A stretch of 54,266 nucleotides of DNA from JBGSYJ01 sp041748075. Lineage in GTDB: Bacteria > Acidobacteriota > Thermoanaerobaculia > Gp7-AA8. Positions 1 through 8,262 of the stretch are shown here, one piece after another. Positions within the stretch are counted from its first letter, which is position 1. Each line of letters starts with the position of its first letter. The stretch is from positions 1-54,266 of the forward strand of contig JBGTDX010000144.1 of the NCBI GenBank assembly GCA_041748075.1, written 5' to 3'. Both the position numbers and the translations under genes were made by a program. Below the pieces are notes generated by a model that did no database searches, had not been told where the DNA came from, and saw nothing but the letters and a program-made list of their open reading frames with translations.

Positions 1-40
1 AAATCCGCCGCGCCTTTTTGTTTCAAATTCAGAAGCGACT

Positions 41-117
41 GTTGAATGTTGAAATTGTGAATGTTGAATTGGGAACGCACTGGGTGGGGGTATTCAACAT
101 TCAACATTCAACATTCG
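41..117. repeat. Inverted pair of TGAATGT heptamer arrays
   Basis: The left arm (about 41-73) reads GTTGAAT units with one 8-bp irregular unit. The right arm (92-117) holds three clean ATTCAAC units, its reverse complement. About 18 bp separate them, so a long hairpin is possible. The flank AATTGGGAAC after the left arm recurs at the matching place in the element near 15.4 kb, so the two are related copies and not chance low-complexity DNA. Confidence 0.85.
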
Positions 118-143
118 CTTTTCCTGCGCTCCGAATGACACCT

Positions 144-149
144 TATAAT
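144..149 (+). promoter_or_regulatory. Candidate -10 box for the nucleotidyltransferase cassette
   Basis: A perfect TATAAT lies only six bases before the ATG at 156. There is no Shine-Dalgarno sequence in that gap, so if the box is real the transcript would be leaderless or nearly so. The -35 region (around 121-126, TTCCTG) is a poor match to the consensus, so this rests on the -10 box alone. Confidence 0.4.
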
Positions 150-155
150 GAGTCC

Positions 156-362
156 ATGCCCACCGACCGGTCCCATTGGCAAACGCGAAAAACAACCCTC
201 GCGCACGAGGGCGAGCAGGACGACGTCTCGCACCTCTCCCCGTCCGAGCGCTTCGCCATGGTCTGGCAACTGACCGTTCAGGCATGGACATTCAAGGACG
301 GCCAATGGAATGAACCGAGACTTCGCCGAGATGTTGGCCGCGTTATCCGCGGCCGGCGCTGA
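156..362 (+). CDS. Small partner protein of a nucleotidyltransferase cassette
   Basis: A 68-residue protein starting MPTDRSHWQTRKTTL and ending EPRLRRDVGRVIRGRR. The central SPSERFAMVWQLTVQAW segment and the basic tail resemble small proteins that I recall being encoded just ahead of DUF6036-type nucleotidyltransferases in many bacteria; that resemblance is from memory. The reading frame stays open upstream to position 18, but the upstream part is translated heptamer repeat, so I start at ATG 156, directly after a TATAAT box. The 3' end overlaps the next gene by 53 bp in another frame, which suggests translational coupling. Role unknown; an antitoxin-like or co-factor partner is possible but unproven. 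Confidence 0.6.
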   Translation: MPTDRSHWQTRKTTLAHEGEQDDVSHLSPSERFAMVWQLTVQAWTFKDGQWNEPRLRRDVGRVIRGRR

Positions 363-759
363 GTTCCTCATCGTCGGAGCTCACGCTCTTGCCGCGCACG
401 GCACGCCGCGCGCTACAGGTGACCTCGATATCTGGATTCGTCCGACACCGGAGAACGCAGCTCTCGTATTCAAGGCTCTCACCGAGTTCGGTGCACCGCT
501 CGCAGATCTGAGCGAGTCGGACCTCGCTTCTCCGGATCTGGTGTTTCAGATGGGACTCCCCCCGGTCCGGATCGACATACTCACGAAGATCAGCGGAGTG
601 ACGTTCGACGAGGCGTGGAAGGCTCGCCTCAGTCTGCAAGTCGAAGGTCAGGAAGTCCCTGTTCTGGGGTTGGCTGAACTGATTCTCAATAAAAAGGCCG
701 CCGCTCGCCCGAAGGATCTGGCCGACCTCGCAATGCTCGAGGGCGTCGAACCCGGGTAG
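310..759 (+). CDS. DUF6036-like nucleotidyltransferase
   Basis: A 149-residue protein with the hallmarks of a minimal nucleotidyltransferase fold. FLIVGAHALAAHG at residues 19-31 corresponds to the glycine-rich turn, and GDLDIWI about residues 37-43 supplies the paired acidic residues (DxD) that bind metal. The C-terminal KKAAARPKDLADLAML is a signature I associate with this family. Members often sit beside a tiny partner, as here, and some related families (MNT, AbiEii) act in toxin-antitoxin or phage-defence pairs. Whether this one transfers nucleotides to protein or RNA cannot be read from sequence. Start ATG 310 lies inside the upstream gene; ATG 328 is an alternative. A decayed relative of the cassette lies at 11.4-11.7 kb. 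Confidence 0.75.
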   Translation: MNRDFAEMLAALSAAGAEFLIVGAHALAAHGTPRATGDLDIWIRPTPENAALVFKALTEFGAPLADLSESDLASPDLVFQMGLPPVRIDILTKISGVTFDEAWKARLSLQVEGQEVPVLGLAELILNKKAAARPKDLADLAMLEGVEPG

Positions 760-859
760 TCCCCTCCAGATGGCGAATACATCCTCCCAACACCTCGGAA
801 GAATTTCCGGTATCGTTGCTGTTTCTACCAGTTCACATCAGAAAACAAGGAGCCAGAAC

Positions 860-1453
860 ATGAAGAGTGCAATCACGAGCACCATTGTGGCGGGGATGTT
901 GTTGGGCGCGTTCGCCACCGCGGAGGCACAGGTGACCCCAGCCCCCGCACCCCAAGCGCCAGCAGCCAGCGCCACCCCCGTTACCGTCGAGCTCGACGGA
1001 TTGAGCGTCTCTCTTCCGGCAGGCTTCGAAGAATTCGCGAAAGACGAGAAAACGGTCGAGAGTGATTCCGGCCCCATCCGTAACGTCACGTACGTTTCGA
1101 AGTCCGCGGCCGGCGAGGCCATCATCGTGAGCTTCAGCGAGTTTTCGGGGCCACTGCTCAACCCCAATCAGATGATGACCAGCGGAAAAGATTCTCTCCT
1201 CAAGGGTGCGAATGCGAAGAGCGAATCCGAGGAGCCGCGAGAGCTCGACGGCCAGCCCGGCCTGCATCTGCTGTTCTCAGCCGATCAGCCGCGACCGCTG
1301 TTCGGCCGTGGTCAGTACGGCGTGCAGGACGACCGGATGTACCAGCTGATCTACCTCGCAGGCTCCCCCGACAGACGGATCAGCCCCGATGCCGAGCTGT
1401 TCTTCGCCTCGATCGATTTGAAGGAAGAGGCGGAAGAGATTCCTGAAGGGTGA
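860..1453 (+). CDS. Secreted protein of unknown function
   Basis: A 197-residue protein. The start at ATG 860 is set by AAGGAG at 846-851 and by the signal peptide that follows (basic MKS, hydrophobic run, AxA-type cleavage near ATAEAQ), so export to the periplasm is likely. A short Pro/Ala-rich linker follows, then a roughly 160-residue mixed domain with no motif I recognise. It vaguely resembles small beta-rich periplasmic proteins, but I would not assign a family. The last codons (Pro-Glu-Gly-stop) are formed by the first two units of a heptamer array, so the array supplies the stop codon. There is no obvious operon partner; ettA follows 219 bp later. Confidence 0.65.
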   Translation: MKSAITSTIVAGMLLGAFATAEAQVTPAPAPQAPAASATPVTVELDGLSVSLPAGFEEFAKDEKTVESDSGPIRNVTYVSKSAAGEAIIVSFSEFSGPLLNPNQMMTSGKDSLLKGANAKSESEEPRELDGQPGLHLLFSADQPRPLFGRGQYGVQDDRMYQLIYLAGSPDRRISPDAELFFASIDLKEEAEEIPEG

Positions 1454-1534
1454 AGGGTGAAGAGTGAAGAGTGAAGGGTGAAGAGTGAAGAGTGAAGGGT
1501 GAAGAGTGAAGAGTGAAAGATGAAAGATGAAGGG
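1444..1534 (+). repeat. 13-unit TGAAGRG heptamer array
   Basis: Thirteen consecutive 7-bp units, each beginning TGAA. The last three bases run GGG GGG GAG GAG GGG GAG GAG GGG GAG GAG AGA AGA GGG, so a 21-bp higher-order pattern is visible. The TGA of unit 2 is the stop codon of the preceding gene. TGA falls in all three forward frames every 21 bp, while the reverse strand is open. Confidence 0.95.
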
Positions 1535-1600
1535 AGTGTGCCAGACCGAGGCCGTCGTTGTGATCCTGAGCGCAGCGAAGGATGACACGCTTCCGTACGT

Positions 1601-1635
1601 TCACTCTTCACTCTTCACTCTTCACCATTCACTCT
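1601..1635. repeat. Inverted arm of the TGAAGRG array
   Basis: Five units of TCACTCT (one reads TCACCAT), the reverse complement of the AGAGTGA phase of the array at 1444-1534. The two arms enclose about 66 bp that include a remnant of the CATCCTGAGCGMAGCGAAGG palindromic repeat. The right arm lies about 37 bp ahead of ettA. Confidence 0.9.
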
Positions 1636-1672
1636 TTACGCTGCCTTTCAACTCAACTCGAGGAAACCGTCC

Positions 1673-3358
<1,686 letters not shown>

Positions 3359-3373
3359 CCACCGCCCGCCCGG

Positions 3374-3450
3374 TTGTGAGTTGTGAGTTCTGAGTTGTGA
3401 GTTCACACCCGCCCGAACTGCCGGTTGTGAGTTGTGGGTTGTGGGTCACA
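3374..3450 (+). repeat. TGAGTTG heptamer arrays after ettA
   Basis: Two short arrays (3374-3401 and 3424-3444) of TTGTGAG units with TTCTGAG and TTGTGGG variants, starting 16 bp after the ettA stop. Each is followed by TCACACC, and the flank GCCCGGTTGTGAG is shared, inverted, with the small array at 17.93 kb. The TGA-bearing strand is the coding strand of ettA. Confidence 0.85.
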
Positions 3451-3475
3451 CCCGCGCGGCCCGTCGCCGTTGTAC

Positions 3476-3669
3476 TCTCCCTCTCCCCGCGAAGTCGGGG
3501 AGAGGGTGGCGCGCGGCATCCGCGCAGAGTTTAGGACTTGCTGGGTGTCGCGCGCCGGGAGAGGGGCGGTGGGGGCTTGCAGCTCCTCATGCCGGTTGGC
3601 TTCATTTGAGTTGCCTGCACGGCCCCTCTTCCCTTGCCCCTCTCCCCGTTCACACGGGGAGAGGGGGAT
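3476..3669. repeat. Interspersed repeat with CCCTCTCCCCG hairpins, copy 1
   Basis: About 195 bp bounded by two GC-rich hairpins, CTCTCCCCGCGAAGTCGGGG on the left and CCCCTCTCCCCG..CGGGGAGAGGGG on the right, with a GGCGCGCGGC..GCGCGCCGGG palindrome and a GGGGGCTTGCAGCT segment between. The same arrangement, inverted, is at 19213-19407. No protein coding is apparent. Confidence 0.85.
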
Positions 3670-3759
3670 GCGGCCCGCCAGGCCACGGCCACGACCACGG
3701 CGATGCCCCCTCCCCCGTAACGTCTCCGAATCCGTCCCGTCACCAATTCGACACATGTC

Positions 3760-4020
3760 TGTGCTCCAGGTCACAAAATCAAAAACATGAACGCGATGGT
3801 CAATTTTTTGGAACGGACTGGCAACTCATCAGTGTAAAGATAAGAAAACAAAGGCTGATACTTCAAGAAAACCGGGTAGGACTCCTGCACTTGCAGGGAC
3901 CAGTCGTTCTGGAGAACTTTACCGGATGGCGTTTTCATGTGACGATCGGGTCAGGATTCGGTAAACTCCCGCTCAAAGTTCGAAGGAACATTTTTTCCAT
4001 ATTTGAAAGGAGCAACAAGG
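3760..4020 (+). promoter_or_regulatory. Leader of the first TonB-dependent receptor
   Basis: An AT-rich non-coding stretch ahead of the receptor. It contains ATGAACG, then about 17 bases, then GAACGGACTG, an arrangement also found ahead of the second receptor. A small hairpin (CCTGCACTTGCAGG) lies near 3888-3901. AAAGGAG at 4006-4012 is the ribosome-binding site for ATG 4021. I do not recognise a known riboswitch. Confidence 0.4.
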
Positions 4021-6960
4021 ATGATGAAGCCAAGCCGTAGTTTTATCCTGTTCGGCCTCTTCCTGTTGGTGTGCGCCTCGGCGTTCGCCCAGGGGACGAC
4101 GGGAAGTCTGACCGGTACGGTCATTCACGAGGGCGCCGCTCTTCCGGGTGTCACCGTGACGATCAGTTCCCCGGCCCTCCAGGGGACGAGAACGTCGGTT
4201 ACCAACGAGAACGGCCACTACAACTTCGCCAATCTCCCTCCGGGAGAGTACACGGTGCAGATCGACATGGATGGCATGCAGTCGTCGACCCGGACCACCC
4301 GCGTCGGCCTCGGCGGTACCTCCCGCGTCGATGCAAACCTCCGTCTCTCGGCCGTTGCCGAGGCGATCACCGTCACGGCAGCAGCTCCGGCCGTCATGGA
4401 GACGACCGAAGTGCAGTCGAACTACACGGCTGCTCTCATCGAGGATCTTCCGATCGGCCGTACGCTGATCGCGACGACGACCCTCGCACCGGGCGTTGTT
4501 CCGGGCGTCAACGGTCTCGCCATTTCGGGATCGAACTCCTATGACAACCTCTGGACCGTCAACGGTGCAATCGTCAATGAGAATATTCGTGGGCAACCCC
4601 ACAATCTCTTCATCGAAGATGCCATTCAGGAAACGACGATTCAGACCGCTGGTATCTCGGCGGAGTATGGTTACTTCACCGGCGGCGTGATCAGCGCCAT
4701 CACCAAGTCGGGCGGCAACGAGTTCAGCGGATCGTTCCGCGACAGCTTCACGAACCCGAGCTGGACCGAGAACTCACGTTTCAGGAACCCGACCACGGGA
4801 GCAGCTCCTCCCGATCCGATCGACGAGCTGAATGAAGTTTACGAAGCGACCCTCGGCGGACGGATCATCCGCGACCGCCTCTGGTTCTTCCTCGCCGGCC
4901 GCTATACCGACACATCCTTCGAGCAGAACTTCTCGAACAGCGAGCGGTCATTCACTCGCGGCACCGAGGACGAGCGCTACGAGATCAAGCTCACCGGCGC
5001 GCTCACCCCGAACCATTCGCTGATCGGCTCGTACCTCAATGCCGATTCCTCCCGTAAAAACGACTGCCAGATCGGCTGCTTCGATCCCAGCAGCGTGAAC
5101 CCTTCCGCTCAGAACCCGAACGATTTCAGCTCTGCGCAGTACAACGGAATCTTCGGTAATGATCTGCTCCTCGAAGCGCGCTGGTCCGAGAAGGCGTTCG
5201 CCTTCGTCAACTTCGGTGGCCTGGACAAGAATCGCGCAACGGGAACTCCTGTCCGTCTGGTGGCACCCGGCTTCGGCACGGTCACCAACGAGCCGTACTT
5301 CTGCGGCTCCTGCGGACCCGAGGCACGCGACAACGAGCACTACGGCCTGAAGGGAACCTACTTCCTGGGCACCCAGAGCTTCGGCACGCACAACCTGGTC
5401 ATCGGCGCCGAGCGCTTCCATGAAACGCGCAACGCCAACAATCATCAGTCACCCACCGAGTTCGTCGGATTTTTCCGCACCATCGCACCGACCCGGGACG
5501 CCAATGGCAACCCGCTGATCTCGGTCAGAAACAGCGACATTCTCCTCTGGTTCCCGATCCTCCAGCTCTCCGAGGGTTCGGACCTCAACACCGACGGGTT
5601 CTACATCAACGACAAGTGGGACCTCAACAGCAACCTGACCTTCAACGTCGGCGTCCGCTACGACAAGAACGACTCGAAGGACAGCGCCGGCAACATCACC
5701 GCGAAGGACGACAAGATCAGCCCACGTCTGGGCGTCGCCTACGACGTCTGGGGTAACGGCCGTCTCCGCGTGAATGCAAACTACGGCACCTACGTCAACC
5801 GCCTGTCCGAAGGCGTCTCCGGCGCAGGTTCAGCCGCAGGCAACCCGGCCACCTTCCAGTACCTCTATGGTGGTGAGCCGATCAACAACCTTCCCCCGCA
5901 CGAGGCCATGGCGATCGTTTTTGCCTGGTTCGATTCCGTCGGTGGAACCAGTGGTGCTCCTCTGCTCGCGCAGAGTGTTCCGGGCTTCAACAGCCGCCTC
6001 GCAGGCGAGCTCGTCTCCCCCAGCGTTGACGAGTGGACCATCGGAGCCGGCACGCAGATCGGCAACGGGTTCCTCCGCGCCGATTACATCCATCGCGACT
6101 GGAACGACTTCTACACGTCGTTCCGGACCCTCGAGATCGGAAGAGTGACCAGCCCCACAGGCGCCGTCGCCGATCTGACTCTCACCGGCAACTCGAACGA
6201 TTTCGAGCGTGAGTACGACGCGGTCGAAGTGCAGGGCCAGTATCGGGTGTTCAACCGCGTCAACATCGGCGCGAACTACACCTGGTCCGAGCTCAAAGGC
6301 AACTTCACCGGGGAAACGACGGGCAACGGTCCCGTAACCGAAGGTGGCAGCCAGTTCCAGCCGGAGTACTTCGGATTCCGGCAGAACAACCCGAACGGAT
6401 TCCTGGGTCAGGATCAGACGCACAAGGCTCGTCTCTGGGCCGGAATTGATATCCCGACATTCGTCGGCGACTTCAACGTGAGCGTTCTTCAGCGCTTCGA
6501 CTCAGGCGGCCCGTACTCACTGGCTGGCAGCGTCGACCCGCGGTTCAGCGCGAACTTCTATGGTACGGGCCAGGCGGGTGGAGTCCAGAACCCTGGATAC
6601 GTCAGCGCGCCGACCCTGGTCACGTATTTCTTCAGTGAACGCGGCCAGTTCCGTTTCGAGGACATTACGTCGACCGATCTGGCGCTCAACTACGGCACCG
6701 GCCTGAACTGGCTCGGTGGTCTGCAGCTGTTCATCCAGGGCGAGGTCATCAACATCTTCAATGAGGATGCGAGAACCTTCAATACCTCGATCATCACCGC
6801 GGCTCAGGATACCTCCCTCCAGCGCTTCAACCCGCTGGCGGGCGACGTTCCGGTCGAGGGCGTTCACTGGCGCAGAGGGCCGAACTTCGGCAAGCAGACA
6901 GCCGCCACCCAGCATCAGACCCCCCGTACGTACCAGTTCTCTGCTGGTATCCGTTTCTAA
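4021..6960 (+). CDS. TonB-dependent receptor, Oar-like, paralog 1
   Basis: A 979-residue outer-membrane protein. ATG 4021 is chosen over the upstream TTG 4003 because AAAGGAG sits 8 bp ahead. A signal peptide ends near residue 23 (SAFAQ). Residues about 27-110 form a carboxypeptidase-regulatory-like beta-sandwich (GSLTGTVIHEGAALPGV). A plug domain follows (GGVISAITKSGGNEFSGSF near 220-240), then a long barrel ending in Phe (FSAGIRF), the usual BamA-recognised C-terminus. A CGSC motif sits in a predicted barrel loop. Such receptors import large substrates such as oligosaccharides or peptides using TonB energy; no SusD-like partner is adjacent, so the substrate is unknown. Unlike paralogs 2 and 3 it lacks the second C-terminal Cys pair. 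Confidence 0.92.
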   Translation: MMKPSRSFILFGLFLLVCASAFAQGTTGSLTGTVIHEGAALPGVTVTISSPALQGTRTSVTNENGHYNFANLPPGEYTVQIDMDGMQSSTRTTRVGLGGTSRVDANLRLSAVAEAITVTAAAPAVMETTEVQSNYTAALIEDLPIGRTLIATTTLAPGVVPGVNGLAISGSNSYDNLWTVNGAIVNENIRGQPHNLFIEDAIQETTIQTAGISAEYGYFTGGVISAITKSGGNEFSGSFRDSFTNPSWTENSRFRNPTTGAAPPDPIDELNEVYEATLGGRIIRDRLWFFLAGRYTDTSFEQNFSNSERSFTRGTEDERYEIKLTGALTPNHSLIGSYLNADSSRKNDCQIGCFDPSSVNPSAQNPNDFSSAQYNGIFGNDLLLEARWSEKAFAFVNFGGLDKNRATGTPVRLVAPGFGTVTNEPYFCGSCGPEARDNEHYGLKGTYFLGTQSFGTHNLVIGAERFHETRNANNHQSPTEFVGFFRTIAPTRDANGNPLISVRNSDILLWFPILQLSEGSDLNTDGFYINDKWDLNSNLTFNVGVRYDKNDSKDSAGNITAKDDKISPRLGVAYDVWGNGRLRVNANYGTYVNRLSEGVSGAGSAAGNPATFQYLYGGEPINNLPPHEAMAIVFAWFDSVGGTSGAPLLAQSVPGFNSRLAGELVSPSVDEWTIGAGTQIGNGFLRADYIHRDWNDFYTSFRTLEIGRVTSPTGAVADLTLTGNSNDFEREYDAVEVQGQYRVFNRVNIGANYTWSELKGNFTGETTGNGPVTEGGSQFQPEYFGFRQNNPNGFLGQDQTHKARLWAGIDIPTFVGDFNVSVLQRFDSGGPYSLAGSVDPRFSANFYGTGQAGGVQNPGYVSAPTLVTYFFSERGQFRFEDITSTDLALNYGTGLNWLGGLQLFIQGEVINIFNEDARTFNTSIITAAQDTSLQRFNPLAGDVPVEGVHWRRGPNFGKQTAATQHQTPRTYQFSAGIRF

Positions 6961-6985
6961 CGTACGGTTTCACGCTTCAAACGAA

Positions 6986-7013
6986 AGCCCCGGCTCAAGC
7001 CGGGGCTTTTTTT
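6986..7013 (+). terminator. Rho-independent terminator of receptor 1
   Basis: A 9-bp perfect stem AGCCCCGGC/GCCGGGGCT with TCAA loop is followed by seven T residues, 25 bp after the receptor stop codon. The stem is reused after receptors 2 and 3. Confidence 0.95.
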
Positions 7014-7015
7014 GT

Positions 7016-7137
7016 TCCTGCCTGAAGGCGCGGCCAACGGCCTGTCGCCCCACGTCCGCGGGCTCTCGCCTCCAACCAGGATGCGCGCCAGCCGGCGCAG
7101 CCGGCGAAAGAGCCATAGCCCCCACCTTCAGGTGGGG
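7016..7137. repeat. REP/BIME-like palindromic block, left of a transposase remnant
   Basis: Imperfect palindromes in tandem: CCTGTCGCCCC..CGCGGGCTC, GCCAGCCGGCGCAGCCGGC, and CCCCCACCTTCAGGTGGGGG at the right end. The same palindromes recur at 7437-7640 on the far side of a transposase remnant, the classical layout of REP elements around their tyrosine transposase. Confidence 0.75.
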
Positions 7138-7195
7138 GTCAATCGCGTTCTCCCATCAATGATTCGAGCCCGCGCTCGCGGCCGGAATCGGACGG

Positions 7196-7426
7196 GTGAA
7201 AGGATGTTCCTCGAAATGGATTCACGAGACATTCGATCATCGCGCATCCTTCGCATGGCAGAGAGGATACGGAGCCTTCAGTGTCTCATCATCGAGAGCA
7301 TCGATGGTTGCTGGTTACATCGAACGGCAGAAGATACATCACCGGAAGATCTCGTTCCAGGATGAGTTCATCACTCTGCTTCGCAAACACGGCGTACCGT
7401 ACGATGAATCGTTCATCTGGAAATGA
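7196..7426 (+). pseudogene. Remnant of a REP-associated tyrosine transposase (RAYT, IS200-like)
   Basis: The frame from GTG 7196 to TGA 7426 encodes CSSKWIHETF, FAWQRGYGAFSV, YIERQKIHHRKISFQ and LLRKHGVPYDESFIWK in order. I recognise this as the C-terminal half of Y1-type (HUH) transposases that mobilise REP sequences. The catalytic Tyr and the Gln four residues later (YIERQ) are retained. The N-terminal half with the His-hydrophobic-His metal motif is absent, and the sequence upstream is REP-like repeat. About 76 of an expected roughly 150 residues survive, so it should be inactive. Palindromic blocks flank it on both sides. Confidence 0.85.
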
Positions 7427-7436
7427 AGGTCGCTGT

Positions 7437-7640
7437 CGCCCGCTCCGCGGGCTCGACATGTTTGTGACGCCTTTGTCCGGTTCCCCCGCCTGAAGGCGGG
7501 GGCTAATGTCCTGTCGCCCGCATCTGCGGGCTCCTGCGTGCCTGCATCTGCGCGCATCGCACCGCATCCCCACACGACCAACCGCGATCGGCGCCAGCCA
7601 GCGGGAGCCGGCTAAGAGCCATAGCCCCACGGCTACAGAT
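7437..7640. repeat. REP/BIME-like palindromic block, right of the transposase remnant
   Basis: It contains GTCGCCCGCTCCGCGGGCTC, a CCCCCGCCTGAAGGCGGGGG palindrome, TGTCGCCCGCATCTGCGGGC and GCCAGCGGGAGCCGGC, followed by AGAGCCATAGCCCCACGGCTA. The AGCCATAGCCCC string is shared with the left block. Confidence 0.75.
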
Positions 7641-7678
7641 CTTACGGCCGCGAGGCGGGGCCGTGTTCTCGGTTTATC

Positions 7679-7909
7679 TCCCCTTCACCGGCGCCCCCCA
7701 CGCCGTTTGATTGCTTCTATGAACCTCCTCGAACCGGGAGGGATGTAGAAACACGTCATCCTGAGCGAAGCGAAGGATCTCCTGAAGTGGATCGAGCATC
7801 GCAAACGAGATCCTTCGCTTCGCTCAGGATGACGTGGCCTCGCTCAGCATGACACGCTGATTCATCACCCCTTCACCGGCGCCCCGCGCCGTTAGGTAGC
7901 TCGGGATGT
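7679..7909 (+). repeat. Interspersed palindromic repeat (GTCATCCTGAGCGAAG type), copy A
   Basis: It begins after a stray copy of its own end (CCCTTCACCGGCGCCCC) and then runs GAACCGGGAGGGATGTAGAAA, CGTCATCCTGAGCGAAGCGA, a roughly 30-bp spacer, the inverted TCGCTTCGCTCAGGATGACG, then CACCCCTTCACCGGCGCC. About 190 bp are shared nearly base for base with copies at 11728-11919 and, inverted, 32894-33079. No coding function. Confidence 0.9.
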
Positions 7910-8262
7910 CACATGGAGAGTTTGACGAGTCCGTCATCGCGTCGAGCTCGGGATGCCCCCTGCCCTTCCGAAGCCGAGCTCGGCCCGGTCACAACTTCGT
8001 CACGTATCGTCAACATCACACCATAAAAATGAACGTTTTCTATCTTTTTTTGAACGGGCTGTACAGGTATACTTCCCTAATTCAAACAAAACAAATGTTC
8101 GACTAAATCATTGAATCGGGACAGGTCTATGCAATCCGATCCCTTCGATCCCGGTCCGGATCAGAACAGGAGGTGCCTCGGATTTTGTAAGTTTTTCGTT
8201 ACGGAATCGCAACGGGTAAAAATCCAACCACCACCCCACATCTGAACATAAGGAGCAAGCGT
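7910..8262 (+). promoter_or_regulatory. Leader of the second TonB-dependent receptor
   Basis: No gene is apparent. It contains ATGAACG, a T-rich 16-bp spacer and GAACGGGCTG near 8030-8060, matching the receptor 1 leader, followed by GTATACTTCCC. ATAAGGAGCAAGC immediately precedes the start codon. No recognised riboswitch. Confidence 0.4.

Noticed and set aside
1277..1611. Minus-strand frames rich in Thr-Leu-His-Ser-Ser
   Set aside because: Read-through of the open strand of the TGAAGRG array, overlapping the secreted-protein gene.
3760..4020. TonB-receptor leader as a cobalamin or other riboswitch
   Set aside because: No B12-box or other conserved riboswitch core was found by eye; only short local hairpins.
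7906..8106. A 66-codon open frame before receptor 2
   Set aside because: It starts at the edge of the interspersed repeat, no ribosome-binding site, and spans the AT-rich leader.
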